DNA of 64,000 nucleotides, taken from positions 806,001-870,000 of the forward strand of contig NC_020813.1 of assembly GCF_000348725.1 (NCBI RefSeq). The letters run 5' to 3'. Positions within the stretch are counted from its first letter, which is position 1. Each line of letters begins with the position of its first letter. Both the position numbers and the translations under genes were made by a program. Source of the DNA: Pseudobdellovibrio exovorus JSS. GTDB taxonomy: Bacteria; Bdellovibrionota; Bdellovibrionia; Bdellovibrionales; Bdellovibrionaceae. Below the pieces are notes generated by a model. The model was not told the DNA's origin. It made no database searches and saw only the letters and a program-made list of their open reading frames with translations. Shown in pieces: positions 1 through 8,281 of this stretch.

Positions 1-1
1 C

Positions 2-319
2 TTTAGAAATGGTCACGAAGATCCTTTAGACGGGGATTTTTTTATAGCCTCAGCAGATTGGATGTATCGAAACTTGCACGCGCGTGTTGAGTCAATGAGT
101 CCTATCTACGATCGGACCGCTAAAGAAAAACTGTGGTCGATTCTGCAGATGTATTGGAATGACAAAAAACAGTCATGGACAATGAAGTCCGATGCGACCT
201 ACGAGCGTAAACGTAAAGCAGGGGACGCTTCTGTCGGTGTGCAAAATGAACTGATGCGTTTAGCGGCGTCTCCACTGAATTTTACGGAAGATGATTTGAT
301 TAAAGAAGAGAAAGAATAG
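2..319 (+). CDS. ppk: Polyphosphate kinase 1, C-terminal fragment (5' end outside window)
   Basis: The reading frame is open from base 2 and ends at the TAG at 317-319, giving about 105 residues. The translation begins FRNGHEDPLDGDFFIASADW and continues with YRNLHARVESMSPI. This matches the end of the Ppk1 C-terminal domain, where an 'SADWM.RNL..RVE...PI' block follows the second catalytic His region. Ppk1 reversibly makes polyphosphate from ATP. The ATG at 62 is internal and is not the start. Its 3' end overlaps the convergent Ppx/GppA gene by about 20 bp. The family call is firm, although only the tail is visible. Confidence 0.85.
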   Translation, partial: FRNGHEDPLDGDFFIASADWMYRNLHARVESMSPIYDRTAKEKLWSILQMYWNDKKQSWTMKSDATYERKRKAGDASVGVQNELMRLAASPLNFTEDDLIKEEKE

Positions 320-1181
320 CTCCATCTTTTAAGCCAGTACCGGGGATTTTGATTCTTTTGATCTGGTACTTTTTCATCAGAGTTAAAGTTAAATAGATAG
401 CGGGCTCGATAACGTCGACACGATCCGGTCTGAGGTTGAATTTTTCTGAGCGTTGGGAAACACGCGTTTTACGAAAAGCATCGTAAATACTTTTAAGTTC
501 ATCATAGCTGACCATCGTGTTGGGACCTTTTTTTAGAAAGCTCAGCTTCAGTTTGGCAATAGCATCTAGGTTTCCACCAGTTCCAATAGCGACAGCAAAA
601 GGACCTTTTGGCAAAAGTTTTGAGTTCTGTTTGAGTTTTTTTCGCAAGATATTCTGTGGAGTCGTATTATGCTTTTGGGCTTCAGCTAAAGTTCTGACTC
701 CGCCCCATTTAAAACTGCGCGAGTAAAATATCTTGCTGCCTTGTAGGTGAGTCAGCTCCACGCTACCACCACCGATATCAATAAGCAAATTATGCTCATT
801 ATTCGAGCCAATAGCACGTTGAACAGCAAGACGAATCAGTTGCGCTTCTTTATGGCCCGAGATCACTTGAATTTTAATTTTCGAGTGGCGAAAAATAGCC
901 GCTAAAACAGGCTTTTTGTTCTTAGCATCGCGAAAGGCACTTGTGGCAATGGCGAGGTTTTTTTCAACCTTAAATTTACGATTGTTTCGGGCCATACGTT
1001 TAAAGGCCGGAATCAGTCGGTTTTGCGTGTCAGAATGAATTAAACCGTCTTTAAAGACATCGGCACCAAGACGGATCATCTCGCGATGCTTTTTAAGGAT
1101 TTTCCAAGAGCCGTCTTCTTTGACTTCTACAATAACTTGGCGAATGGCATTTGAGCCTATGTCGATGGAAGATAAACGCAT
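300..1181 (-). CDS. Exopolyphosphatase / pppGpp phosphohydrolase family protein (Ppx/GppA)
   Basis: This 293-aa protein has the ASKHA-fold signature of Ppx/GppA: an N-terminal phosphate-binding motif DIGSNAIRQVIVEV (about residues 7-20), the central LLIDIGGGSVEL loop (about 132-143) and a later IGTGGNLDAIAKL segment. It is the short form that lacks the C-terminal HD-like domain of E. coli Ppx (~510 aa). Expected activity is release of phosphate from polyphosphate ends, or pppGpp to ppGpp. It lies tail to tail with ppk and head to head with phoU across an 82-bp gap, so it belongs with the polyphosphate/phosphate genes. Which of the two substrates it uses cannot be decided from sequence. Confidence 0.85.
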   Translation of the reverse strand: MRLSSIDIGSNAIRQVIVEVKEDGSWKILKKHREMIRLGADVFKDGLIHSDTQNRLIPAFKRMARNNRKFKVEKNLAIATSAFRDAKNKKPVLAAIFRHSKIKIQVISGHKEAQLIRLAVQRAIGSNNEHNLLIDIGGGSVELTHLQGSKIFYSRSFKWGGVRTLAEAQKHNTTPQNILRKKLKQNSKLLPKGPFAVAIGTGGNLDAIAKLKLSFLKKGPNTMVSYDELKSIYDAFRKTRVSQRSEKFNLRPDRVDVIEPAIYLTLTLMKKYQIKRIKIPGTGLKDGAILSLL

Positions 1182-1263
1182 TTCTTAGGTTTGCGTTGAA
1201 TGAAGACAAGGGTCAAGAAAGAAGCTATAGTTTTTGAAAAAATCGGACTAAAAAGGACAGGGA

Positions 1264-1923
1264 ATGGACAGAGCAATAGACTCTCAGTTGGAAGACTTAA
1301 AAAAACTAACGTTAGAAATGGGCGGCCTAGTAGAAAAAGCTCTTGTTATGGTTTCTGCGGGTCTACTGAAAAAAGAGCCATCTCATTTACAGGAAGTGTT
1401 TAAAATTGAGGGTTTAATCAATGACCTTCAGATTAAAATTGATAACGAATGTCTACAAGTTTTAGCCAAACAGGGGCCCGTTGCAAAGGATCTGCGTTTA
1501 ATCTTGTCGATTATTAAAATCAATACAGATCTAGAGCGTATGGGAGACCAATGTGTGAACATTTCCTATATCAGCCGAGAACTTATAGAGCGTGGATTTT
1601 TAAATTCTTTAAAGGATATTGAAGAGATGATCGAGGCTGTCACTAAAATGGTGAAAGCGTCTTTGGATAGTTTTGTCAAAATGGACCCGAACATTGCGCG
1701 TTCAGTTTTAGATATGGACGATGCTGTTGATAACTATAAGAAAAAGATCAATCAACACTCAATTCAAATGATGAAGACCGATGTTAACTCATTACAAGAC
1801 CACTTAGACTTCATTCTGATTGCACGTAACTTAGAGCGCCTAGGTGATCACGCAACTAACATTGCTGAAGACGTAATTTTTGCATTTACAGGAAAAGATA
1901 TTAGGCATGGATCGAACGATTGA
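1264..1923 (+). CDS. phoU: Phosphate signalling protein PhoU
   Basis: This 219-aa, all-helical protein has two PhoU repeats. Each carries the metal-binding E/D...D motif: LERMGDQCVNI near residue 90 and LERLGDHATNIAE near residue 190. PhoU links the Pst phosphate transporter to PhoR and keeps PhoR quiet when phosphate is plentiful. The ATG is preceded by AGGACAGGGA, a good Shine-Dalgarno. phoB starts inside its 3' end (17-bp overlap), so phoU-phoB-phoR are probably one transcript. No pst transporter genes lie next to it in this window. Confidence 0.93.
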   Translation: MDRAIDSQLEDLKKLTLEMGGLVEKALVMVSAGLLKKEPSHLQEVFKIEGLINDLQIKIDNECLQVLAKQGPVAKDLRLILSIIKINTDLERMGDQCVNISYISRELIERGFLNSLKDIEEMIEAVTKMVKASLDSFVKMDPNIARSVLDMDDAVDNYKKKINQHSIQMMKTDVNSLQDHLDFILIARNLERLGDHATNIAEDVIFAFTGKDIRHGSND

Positions 1924-2692
1924 AAGTTATATTAAGGGAAAACGGGCTCTTATTGTTGAGGATGAGGCGGCCATTGCACAGTTGATGAAAATGAACCTAG
2001 TGCATATGGGTTTTGATGTTGAGGTCTGTGCTGATGCGGAAACGGGAATAGATTCTCTTAAGAGTAACACTTTCGATTTATGCTTGTTAGATTGGATGTT
2101 GCCGCAGATGCAAGGGATTGATTTTTTAAAATCCGTTCGTCCAGCGCAAAGTAAAATTAAAATTATGATGGTGACGGCAAAAGCAGATGCTGACTCTATC
2201 GTGTCGGGTTTAGAAAATGGTGCTGACGACTATTTGCCAAAACCTTTTGACATCAAGGTCTTACAGGCGCGGGTTCGACATTTGATGCGCCGACGGCATG
2301 CTGAAGAGCAATCTGAAGCTCAGTTGTGCGTACCAAAAAAATCAGAATCGGTTGAAACGACTGAAGCTCAAGAGCTCAAATTTGATGGGCTTGAAATTCA
2401 TATCGCAAAACATCGCGTAAAACATCAAGGAGAAGAGGTTCACCTCACTCCGTCCGAGTTTAAACTGTTAGTGTCTTTGTTTAAAGCGCAGGGCACGGTT
2501 ATGACCCGTGAACAATTAATTGATTTGATTCAGGGTGAGGACGTTTCGGTCACAGGGCGAACCATTGATACCCATATCTTTGCATTAAGAAAAAAAATTG
2601 GAGCTTGGTCTAAATATATCGAGACAGTTCGTGGAGTCGGCTATCGCATTCTTATCTCGGCCGATGATATGAGCGAAAGTGGAGGCCTGTGA
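1907..2692 (+). CDS. phoB: Phosphate response regulator PhoB-like (OmpR/PhoB family)
   Basis: The receiver domain (about residues 12-125) has the acidic pair in VEDEA, the phospho-acceptor Asp in LLDWMLP, and the conserved Lys in YLPKPFD. A linker of about 35 residues leads to an OmpR/PhoB winged-helix domain with LTPSEFKLL, MTREQLI and the recognition segment RTIDTHIFALRKK. I chose ATG 1907 (261 aa) rather than the upstream in-frame TTG at 1880 because MDRTIESYIKGKRALIVEDE begins directly before the receiver fold. It overlaps phoU by 17 bp and phoR by 4 bp. It is expected to be phosphorylated by PhoR and to bind Pho boxes; I could not recognise a Pho box upstream of phoU. Confidence 0.88.
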   Translation: MDRTIESYIKGKRALIVEDEAAIAQLMKMNLVHMGFDVEVCADAETGIDSLKSNTFDLCLLDWMLPQMQGIDFLKSVRPAQSKIKIMMVTAKADADSIVSGLENGADDYLPKPFDIKVLQARVRHLMRRRHAEEQSEAQLCVPKKSESVETTEAQELKFDGLEIHIAKHRVKHQGEEVHLTPSEFKLLVSLFKAQGTVMTREQLIDLIQGEDVSVTGRTIDTHIFALRKKIGAWSKYIETVRGVGYRILISADDMSESGGL

Positions 2693-3954
2693 TACAGACA
2701 TTGCTTTGGCTCCTTGCGATTCTTTTTGTGGCTTTGGTGGTGTACTTATTAAGTTACTATCGATTTCGCAGAATGATTTTGCAGCAGACAAAGCAGATGA
2801 TCGCTTTGATGAAATCTGAAGATGTTGATAATATGCAAATAGGAAGTATCTATGCGCATACCTCTGATGATTTTTCAGATCTTGAGCGGGCAGCTCTCTA
2901 TCTAAGAAGAAAATACTTACGCCTTCGTAATCAGTTTCACGAAGAAAGAAAAGGTTACGAGACTGTTTTCTCTGGTTTGAAAGAGGGAATTGTAACAGTC
3001 GATCAAAATTTAAAAATTATTTCGTTTAATGAATCCTTCATGGACTTTTTTAATTGGGTTCCAGATAAAGCACAGCCCAATACCTATTTGCAGGATGTGG
3101 TGCGTGAACCGCTGGTGATCGCGACATTTAAAAAAACATTTGAGGATTCCAACATCCATAAAACAGAAGTTGATCCAGTTCAGCTTTTTGTAACCCCTTT
3201 GCCCTCTAGAAATGAAAATGAAAGATGGTCGTTAGGGGTATTTTACGACATGTCTGAAATTAAAAAGACAGAAAAAATCAGAATTGATTTCGTTGCGAAT
3301 GCGTCACATGAAATGCGTACGCCGTTAACAGTGATCAAAGGGTATTCTGAACTGATGAAGCAAAAGATTGAACAAGGGGACTTGAACGGACCTGAGATCT
3401 TAGACCTTCTGAATCCAGTGCTACAAAGTGCAGATCAAATGTCTGATCTTATGAATCGTCTGTTGAATCTTTCTCGTGTTGAAGTGAATGCACCATTAGC
3501 CAAAAGCCTACTTCCGACAGAACAGATCACCGAGGAAGTTTTGCAAGATATCGAAGGCCTAGTTTCGTTGAAACATAAAAACATCGTGGTGAAGTGTGAA
3601 GCTCCTGAGGTCTTTGCCAATCCAGAGTCTTGTAAGCAAATTCTAAGTAATCTTTTAACAAATGCGGTGAAATACTCGGGCGATGCGAATGATATTTCTG
3701 TTACATGGATAAAGGCTCCGCAGTCGGTTTTGTTAAAAGTTAAAGATAACGGGCCGGGAATTGTAAAAGAACATCAGTCGCGGGTTTTTGAAAGATTTTA
3801 TCGTGTTGATAAAGGCAGATCGCGTGATCAAGGTGGTTATGGTTTAGGATTGGCATTTGTGAAGCATCATATGCTCAATCATGGCGGCAACGTGCGTTTG
3901 ATCTCTGAAAATAATATGGGAAGTGAGTTTATTTGTGAGTTCCCAAATCCATAA
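2689..3954 (+). CDS. phoR: Phosphate-sensing histidine kinase PhoR-like
   Basis: This 421-aa kinase has one N-terminal membrane segment (about residues 3-22), a short cytoplasmic linker, a PAS domain (about 100-190), HisKA with the H-box FVANASHEMRTPLTVIKGY, and HATPase_c with N-box NLLTNAVKYSG, G1 DNGPGI and G2 GYGLGLAFVKH. The domain order matches PhoR, which phosphorylates PhoB when phosphate is low. Translation starts at GTG 2689, which overlaps the phoB stop (GTGA). A strong GGAGG lies only 3 nt upstream, so a start at the in-frame TTG 2701 is possible. The short single-TM sensor fits the PhoR type that senses through Pst/PhoU. Confidence 0.88.
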   Translation: MIQTLLWLLAILFVALVVYLLSYYRFRRMILQQTKQMIALMKSEDVDNMQIGSIYAHTSDDFSDLERAALYLRRKYLRLRNQFHEERKGYETVFSGLKEGIVTVDQNLKIISFNESFMDFFNWVPDKAQPNTYLQDVVREPLVIATFKKTFEDSNIHKTEVDPVQLFVTPLPSRNENERWSLGVFYDMSEIKKTEKIRIDFVANASHEMRTPLTVIKGYSELMKQKIEQGDLNGPEILDLLNPVLQSADQMSDLMNRLLNLSRVEVNAPLAKSLLPTEQITEEVLQDIEGLVSLKHKNIVVKCEAPEVFANPESCKQILSNLLTNAVKYSGDANDISVTWIKAPQSVLLKVKDNGPGIVKEHQSRVFERFYRVDKGRSRDQGGYGLGLAFVKHHMLNHGGNVRLISENNMGSEFICEFPNP

Positions 3955-4864
3955 CGAGCTTTTTGAAAGCTACTTCGCTGAAATTTATCAAGATAGGTGG
4001 CCAACTTTAAAAGCCGCTTTACATCAGGACCCTTTGCAAGTGGTCCGCAAAAATATGTTTTCTGAAGAGCAGATATCAATTGCTGGTATGGCAGAAGAGT
4101 TTCCTTCGCTAGATCAGTGTTACATCAAACCTCAGGGATATTCTTTAGTTAAAGATTTATCGGGATTGTATCAGGGGTATGTGATGGACCCCGCAAGTAT
4201 TGTCGTGGCTTTAGCTTTAGAGGCCAAGTTTGAGGACCATGTCTTAGATATGTGTGCCGCCCCAGGAGGTAAGTCTTTGGTTTTAGCCGAGCAAATGTTC
4301 AAAGACAGTCAGCGAGCTCAAGCTAATGGAACATCGGATGGATCTGTAACGGGGACTTTAATTGCGAATGAAATTTCTGAGACTCGTCGGTCGCGTTTGC
4401 TAAGAGTTATTCAAGAGTATATTCCTAAAGAAACAAGAATGTTCATTACAGTTAAGGGGTCAGATGCCAGTTTGTATGGTCTTAAGCGTCCTGAAGAATT
4501 TGATCGTATCTTGGCAGATGTCCCTTGTTCTGGGGAAAGACATCTGATTGAAAATCCTGAAGAGTTTAAACTGTGGACACGTAAGCGAACTAAAAACTTA
4601 GCGGTTAGGCAATACTCCATTTTATCTTCAGCATGGCATGCTTTGAAAAGTGGTGGACGCATTGTCTATTCCACGTGTTCGATTTCTCCGGAAGAAAATG
4701 ATCAGGTTGTTTTGAAATTAGTAAAAAAACGAGGCGTTGAGGTTCAACGGCTATCGTGGTTAGAGCAGTTTGATTTTCTTGAACTGACGGAAGTGGGATA
4801 TCGCGTCTTGCCCGATAAGTGTGGCTTCGGGCCCATGTATTTTTCTATTATTAAAAAAGTTTAG
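3923..4864 (+). CDS. RNA (cytosine-C5) methyltransferase, NOL1/NOP2/Sun family
   Basis: This SAM-dependent rRNA or tRNA methyltransferase has about 310 aa. Motif I is DMCAAPGGKSLVLAE (about residue 109), motif IV is DVPCSGERHLIENP with the TC/PC cysteine, and motif VI is YSTCSISPEENDQVV with the catalytic Cys. This matches RsmB/RsmF/NSUN enzymes and resembles mitochondrial NSUN4 in lacking a recognisable PUA domain. It starts inside the phoR 3' end. GTG 3923 and GTG 3935 are both possible, and no strong SD decides between them. A second family member lies at 38272-39477. The rRNA position it modifies cannot be told from sequence. Confidence 0.8.
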   Translation: MSLFVSSQIHNELFESYFAEIYQDRWPTLKAALHQDPLQVVRKNMFSEEQISIAGMAEEFPSLDQCYIKPQGYSLVKDLSGLYQGYVMDPASIVVALALEAKFEDHVLDMCAAPGGKSLVLAEQMFKDSQRAQANGTSDGSVTGTLIANEISETRRSRLLRVIQEYIPKETRMFITVKGSDASLYGLKRPEEFDRILADVPCSGERHLIENPEEFKLWTRKRTKNLAVRQYSILSSAWHALKSGGRIVYSTCSISPEENDQVVLKLVKKRGVEVQRLSWLEQFDFLELTEVGYRVLPDKCGFGPMYFSIIKKV

Positions 4865-4869
4865 ACATT

Positions 4870-4885
4870 GAGGGCTGGAACCCTC
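4870..4885. terminator. Small hairpin between convergent genes
   Basis: GAGGG (4870-4874) pairs with CCCTC (4881-4885) around a 6-nt loop, just after the methyltransferase stop and before the stop of the minus-strand small gene. No strong T-run follows, so it is at best a weak terminator. Confidence 0.3.
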
Positions 4886-4892
4886 TGTTACT

Positions 4893-5159
4893 TTAACCTA
4901 CGCGTTTTTTAAGTTGGTTTTTTCTATATTCCTGTAGGTTATAGTGACCATAGGTTTTCACCTTAAAAATCTCTAGGACCTCAAGTTCAATTTCAGCTAC
5001 GACATCTTGGCCGAATCCATTGGGAGCGAAACCTTTATTGTGTTCGATTTCATCAATACAGATGAAGCAAACACGATCAATAAACTCTTGATCTGTTTCG
5101 TGTAAATACTGTTGTGAAAGTAACTCTTCTTCTACGATGTCAGCTATCCATGATTTCAT
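4893..5159 (-). CDS. Small conserved-looking protein of unknown function (88 aa)
   Basis: I do not recognise this protein. It is acidic at the N-terminus (MKSWIADIVEEELL) and basic at the C-terminus (RKNQLKKRVG), has no signal peptide or membrane segment, and is predicted mostly helical. Two cysteines sit close together in RVCFICIDEIEHN. It is convergent with the methyltransferase and divergent from the RqcH-like gene, with 37 bp between start codons, so the two promoters must be very close or overlapping. Codon use looks like its neighbours, which supports a real gene. Confidence 0.6.
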   Translation of the reverse strand: MKSWIADIVEEELLSQQYLHETDQEFIDRVCFICIDEIEHNKGFAPNGFGQDVVAEIELEVLEIFKVKTYGHYNLQEYRKNQLKKRVG

Positions 5160-5196
5160 GTCGATTTATTCGGGAAAATCCGCTAGGATCTAAACT

Positions 5197-6510
5197 GTGA
5201 AAACGCCTAGTTTTTTAGAGCTTAAGTCCTTGGTCGAGTATCTGACGGAAGAATTACGTGATGCTCAATTACAGGAAGTCATACCCTACGAGGACGAACT
5301 CCTTTTGGGGTTCTATCGCTTTACTCAAGAGCCTAAAATGCTGTATCTAGCCCTTGATATGGACCGTCCTTTTCCGTTCTTAGGTGTCCTCTATCAACTT
5401 CCAAAAAATCGTGTGAAGAAGACTAAGCCCGTGGCTTTGTTTTTAAGTGCCCATGCAAAGAATCAGCGGTTTCAGCGTATTGAAATCAGTGAAGAGCAAG
5501 GGCGAGTGATCCACATATATCTGGGTGAGGGGGGAAGCTCTTGCCATCTAGAGTATCGATTAATCCCGCGGCAAAGTAATTTGATCGTGACCACTCAGGA
5601 CAAGACGATTTCGTGGTATCAAGTGCGTGATTTGCCTCCGCATCAGCCTGTTGAGGGAGGCTCCGAAGAAGAGGTGCGGTCTTTAACCTTTATGAATGCT
5701 CAATGGAGCTTGCGTAAAGGGTTTTCTCACGACTCGGCCTCTAGCCCTAAAGTGCAGACACAGATGACCCCCTATGAAAAGTGGAAGCGCAATAAAGAGA
5801 AAGATCTGCAAAAAAAGAAGGCGGCCTTAGAAAAGATTCAAACTCAAATCGCACAGTATCAAAACGAAGAGTGGCAGGCTGTCGGAGAGTACATCAAACA
5901 TTATGGGTTAAAGTCATTGAAACCTGAATGGAGCGTGTACGTCGATTTTACTAAGTCACGCAGCGAGAACATGCAGATTTGTTTTGAAAAAGCTAAGGCT
6001 GCAAAAAATAAAGTCGTCGGAGCGAGCGATCGCTTGGCTTCGATACAGCACGAGATAGAGGGCTTACAGGATTTAAGTGAGTCAAAATTTGAAGAGCATT
6101 TGCAGCAATTGGCAAAGGTTCAAAAATCATCTTCACCGGCGCGTGAGGTGACAGGACGCCTGCGTAAGCATGTACTCGCAGACTCTGGATTGACCTCTTA
6201 TATGGGGAAGAGCGCTGCGGACAACATGAATTTGCTTAAAAAATCAAAACCACATGACTACTGGCTACATCTTAAAGATTATCCGAGCGCCCATGCGATC
6301 ATTCATAGAAATAAGACGCAGCCTGTTTCTGATGCTAATCTACGAGAAGTCGGTCAATGGCTTGTCAAAGAGGGGCTTGCTTCTAAGGCCAGTGCTGGCG
6401 TTAAGTATGCGGTGGTCATAGTGGAGTGTCGCTTTGTGAAGCCCCTTAAGGGAGATAAGCTAGGGCGCGTCACCTATCATAATGCCCGTGAATTCTTGAT
6501 TGCCGTTTAA
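5197..6510 (+). CDS. RqcH/NEMF (Rqc2) family protein, NFACT domain protein
   Basis: This 437-aa protein has a diverged NFACT-N region (residues 1-180), a long charged coiled-coil (about 195-315) and an NFACT-R domain (about 330-430) containing KPHDYWLHLKDYPSAHAII and a GVKYAVVIVECRFVKP strand. RqcH binds stalled large ribosomal subunits and adds alanine tails. The protein is shorter than typical RqcH (~570 aa). The usual Asp-Arg pair in NFACT-N appears as Gly-Arg in the EEQGRVIHI segment, though my alignment there is by eye. Translation starts at GTG 5197. It may be a ribosome-rescue factor with altered tailing activity. Confidence 0.75.
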   Translation: MKTPSFLELKSLVEYLTEELRDAQLQEVIPYEDELLLGFYRFTQEPKMLYLALDMDRPFPFLGVLYQLPKNRVKKTKPVALFLSAHAKNQRFQRIEISEEQGRVIHIYLGEGGSSCHLEYRLIPRQSNLIVTTQDKTISWYQVRDLPPHQPVEGGSEEEVRSLTFMNAQWSLRKGFSHDSASSPKVQTQMTPYEKWKRNKEKDLQKKKAALEKIQTQIAQYQNEEWQAVGEYIKHYGLKSLKPEWSVYVDFTKSRSENMQICFEKAKAAKNKVVGASDRLASIQHEIEGLQDLSESKFEEHLQQLAKVQKSSSPAREVTGRLRKHVLADSGLTSYMGKSAADNMNLLKKSKPHDYWLHLKDYPSAHAIIHRNKTQPVSDANLREVGQWLVKEGLASKASAGVKYAVVIVECRFVKPLKGDKLGRVTYHNAREFLIAV

Positions 6511-6566
6511 AATTTCAATATCATTTTGATTGTCAGTTTAATGTAAAGAACAACGGAGTGTTTTTT

Positions 6567-7505
6567 ATGATTGAAGTCAGTCATCTGTCTAAAAGTTATG
6601 GCGAGCGTAAAGCTATATCGGATCTTAACTTCATTATAGAAAAAGGAGAAGTCGTCGGCTTACTTGGGCCTAATGGGGCTGGAAAGTCGACCACCATGAA
6701 AATCATCACGGGATTTATGGCTCCTACTTCAGGGCACGCCAAAATCTGTGGTTATGATGTTTATGAAAACCCTTTAGAAGTCAAAAAACGTATTGGATAT
6801 TTACCTGAAACACCTCCGCTGTATGTGGATATGTTGGTTCAGGATTACTTGAAGTTTGTAGCCGAGTTGAAGTGTGTGCCAGCAAATCAGATTAAAGCTT
6901 CTATTGATCGTGCTTTGGATAAGACACAACTCAGTCATGTCCGACATCGCTTGATTAAGAATCTTTCGAAGGGGTTTAAACAGCGAGTGGGTATTGCACA
7001 GGCCTTAGTGTCCAATCCTGAAGTTCTTGTATTGGATGAGCCAACTGTGGGCCTTGATCCTAAGCAAGTTGCTGAGATACGAGATCTCATTCGTGAGCTG
7101 AAAGGTGAGCACACGGTGATTTTGTCGACCCATATTTTATCAGAAGTACAAGCGACGTGCAGTAAAGTGATCATTATCAATGAAGGTCAGATCGTAGCAG
7201 AAGACTCTATCGAAGGAATCGAAAAGTGGAACAAGGGCACGATCTTGTTAAATCTTAAGACGCGCAAACCATTGCAGCAGGCAGACGTATTAAGCCGTGT
7301 TGCTGGGGTTATTGCGGTTGAGGCTATTACCGATCAACATTATCGCATCAAATTAGAAGAGAACGAAAATCTAATAGATCAGGTCGCAACGGCTGTTATT
7401 CAGTCTGGGGCGGGGCTATTAGAACTAGCGCCGTCTAAAGCGAATTTAGAGGAAGTGTTCTTAAAGTTGACCTACGGGCAACAACAGGAAAGGGCAGACG
7501 TATGA
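6567..7505 (+). CDS. ABC transporter ATP-binding protein, GldA/NatA/CcmA type
   Basis: This 312-aa ATPase has Walker A GPNGAGKST, a Q-loop region before ETPPLY, signature LSKGFKQRVGIAQAL, Walker B VLVLDEPTVGLDP, and H-loop LSTHIL. It has a C-terminal extension typical of ABC-2 exporters. I chose ATG 6567, which lies 8 nt after CGGAG; the in-frame GTG 6558 falls within that SD. It is the first of four tightly coupled genes: the permease start overlaps its stop (ATGA), and GldG-like and DUF4340 proteins follow. In Bacteroidetes the GldA-GldF-GldG trio is needed for gliding. Outside that phylum the cargo is unknown. Confidence 0.9.
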   Translation: MIEVSHLSKSYGERKAISDLNFIIEKGEVVGLLGPNGAGKSTTMKIITGFMAPTSGHAKICGYDVYENPLEVKKRIGYLPETPPLYVDMLVQDYLKFVAELKCVPANQIKASIDRALDKTQLSHVRHRLIKNLSKGFKQRVGIAQALVSNPEVLVLDEPTVGLDPKQVAEIRDLIRELKGEHTVILSTHILSEVQATCSKVIIINEGQIVAEDSIEGIEKWNKGTILLNLKTRKPLQQADVLSRVAGVIAVEAITDQHYRIKLEENENLIDQVATAVIQSGAGLLELAPSKANLEEVFLKLTYGQQQERADV

Positions 7506-8281
7506 TGAAAGCCACGTACACTATCTTTAAAAAAGAGCTGGCAGGATTTTTTAAAAGTCCCCTGTTTTACTTTTTGTCTTTTACAATGACGATTTTACTG
7601 AGCATTTTATTTTCTATTTCTTTAGAAAAATTTGCGCAGGCATCAGGAAATGCGGTTATGCAATTCGGTGCTTCGGCGCAGATGCTCAATATTCACTATG
7701 CTGTGTTTTTACCGCATTTATCTATTATGAATTTGATCTTCATCTTCTTGATACCGGCTTTGTGTATGAAACTCTTGTCAGAAGAAAAGAAAATGCGAAC
7801 TTTCGATCTGCTCTTGACCTCACCTGTTAGTTCAGCTTCGATTGTTTTGGGAAAATACTTTGCGGCTTTAGTGACAGTCTTAGCCCTTATTTTGGTATCC
7901 TTTGTGTATCCAGCAGTCAGTCGCCGCGTCTTTGAGTTTTCATGGGCCCCGACAATTGTTGCCGCATTAGGGATATTCTTAGTGGCCGCTGTTTATACCG
8001 CAATGAGCATGTTTGCCTCAAGCTTAACTGAAAATGGACTGGTGGCTTTTGTTCTATCAATCGTCTTAAATCTTTCCGTGTGGTTCATCGGAGCCTTAAA
8101 TGAGTCTTTTGATGGCTCGACGTTAAAGGCTGTCTTAGAGCACTTATCATTGAACACTCATTTGGCGGCGATGATCGAAGGGACCATTCGCACAAATGGT
8201 CTGATTTTTTTCCTCAGTTTGATTTTCTTATTTTGTTTTTTGACAGAGCGAGTAGTTGAGTCTGCTCGGTGGAGGGCGTAA
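7502..8281 (+). CDS. ABC-2 type transporter permease, GldF-like
   Basis: This 259-aa polytopic protein has about six membrane helices (near residues 20-40, 75-95, 120-145, 155-175, 190-210 and 230-250). The conserved EEKKMRTFDLLLTSPVS loop is typical of ABC-2/NosY/GldF permeases. It overlaps the upstream ATPase by 4 bp and the downstream gene by 1 bp (TAATG), so translational coupling is likely. It should form the membrane channel of the complex encoded by this operon. Confidence 0.87.
   Translation: MMKATYTIFKKELAGFFKSPLFYFLSFTMTILLSILFSISLEKFAQASGNAVMQFGASAQMLNIHYAVFLPHLSIMNLIFIFLIPALCMKLLSEEKKMRTFDLLLTSPVSSASIVLGKYFAALVTVLALILVSFVYPAVSRRVFEFSWAPTIVAALGIFLVAAVYTAMSMFASSLTENGLVAFVLSIVLNLSVWFIGALNESFDGSTLKAVLEHLSLNTHLAAMIEGTIRTNGLIFFLSLIFLFCFLTERVVESARWRA

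Noticed and set aside
1880-1906. Upstream TTG start for phoB
   Set aside because: It would add nine residues lying inside phoU; ATG 1907 sits directly before the receiver domain.
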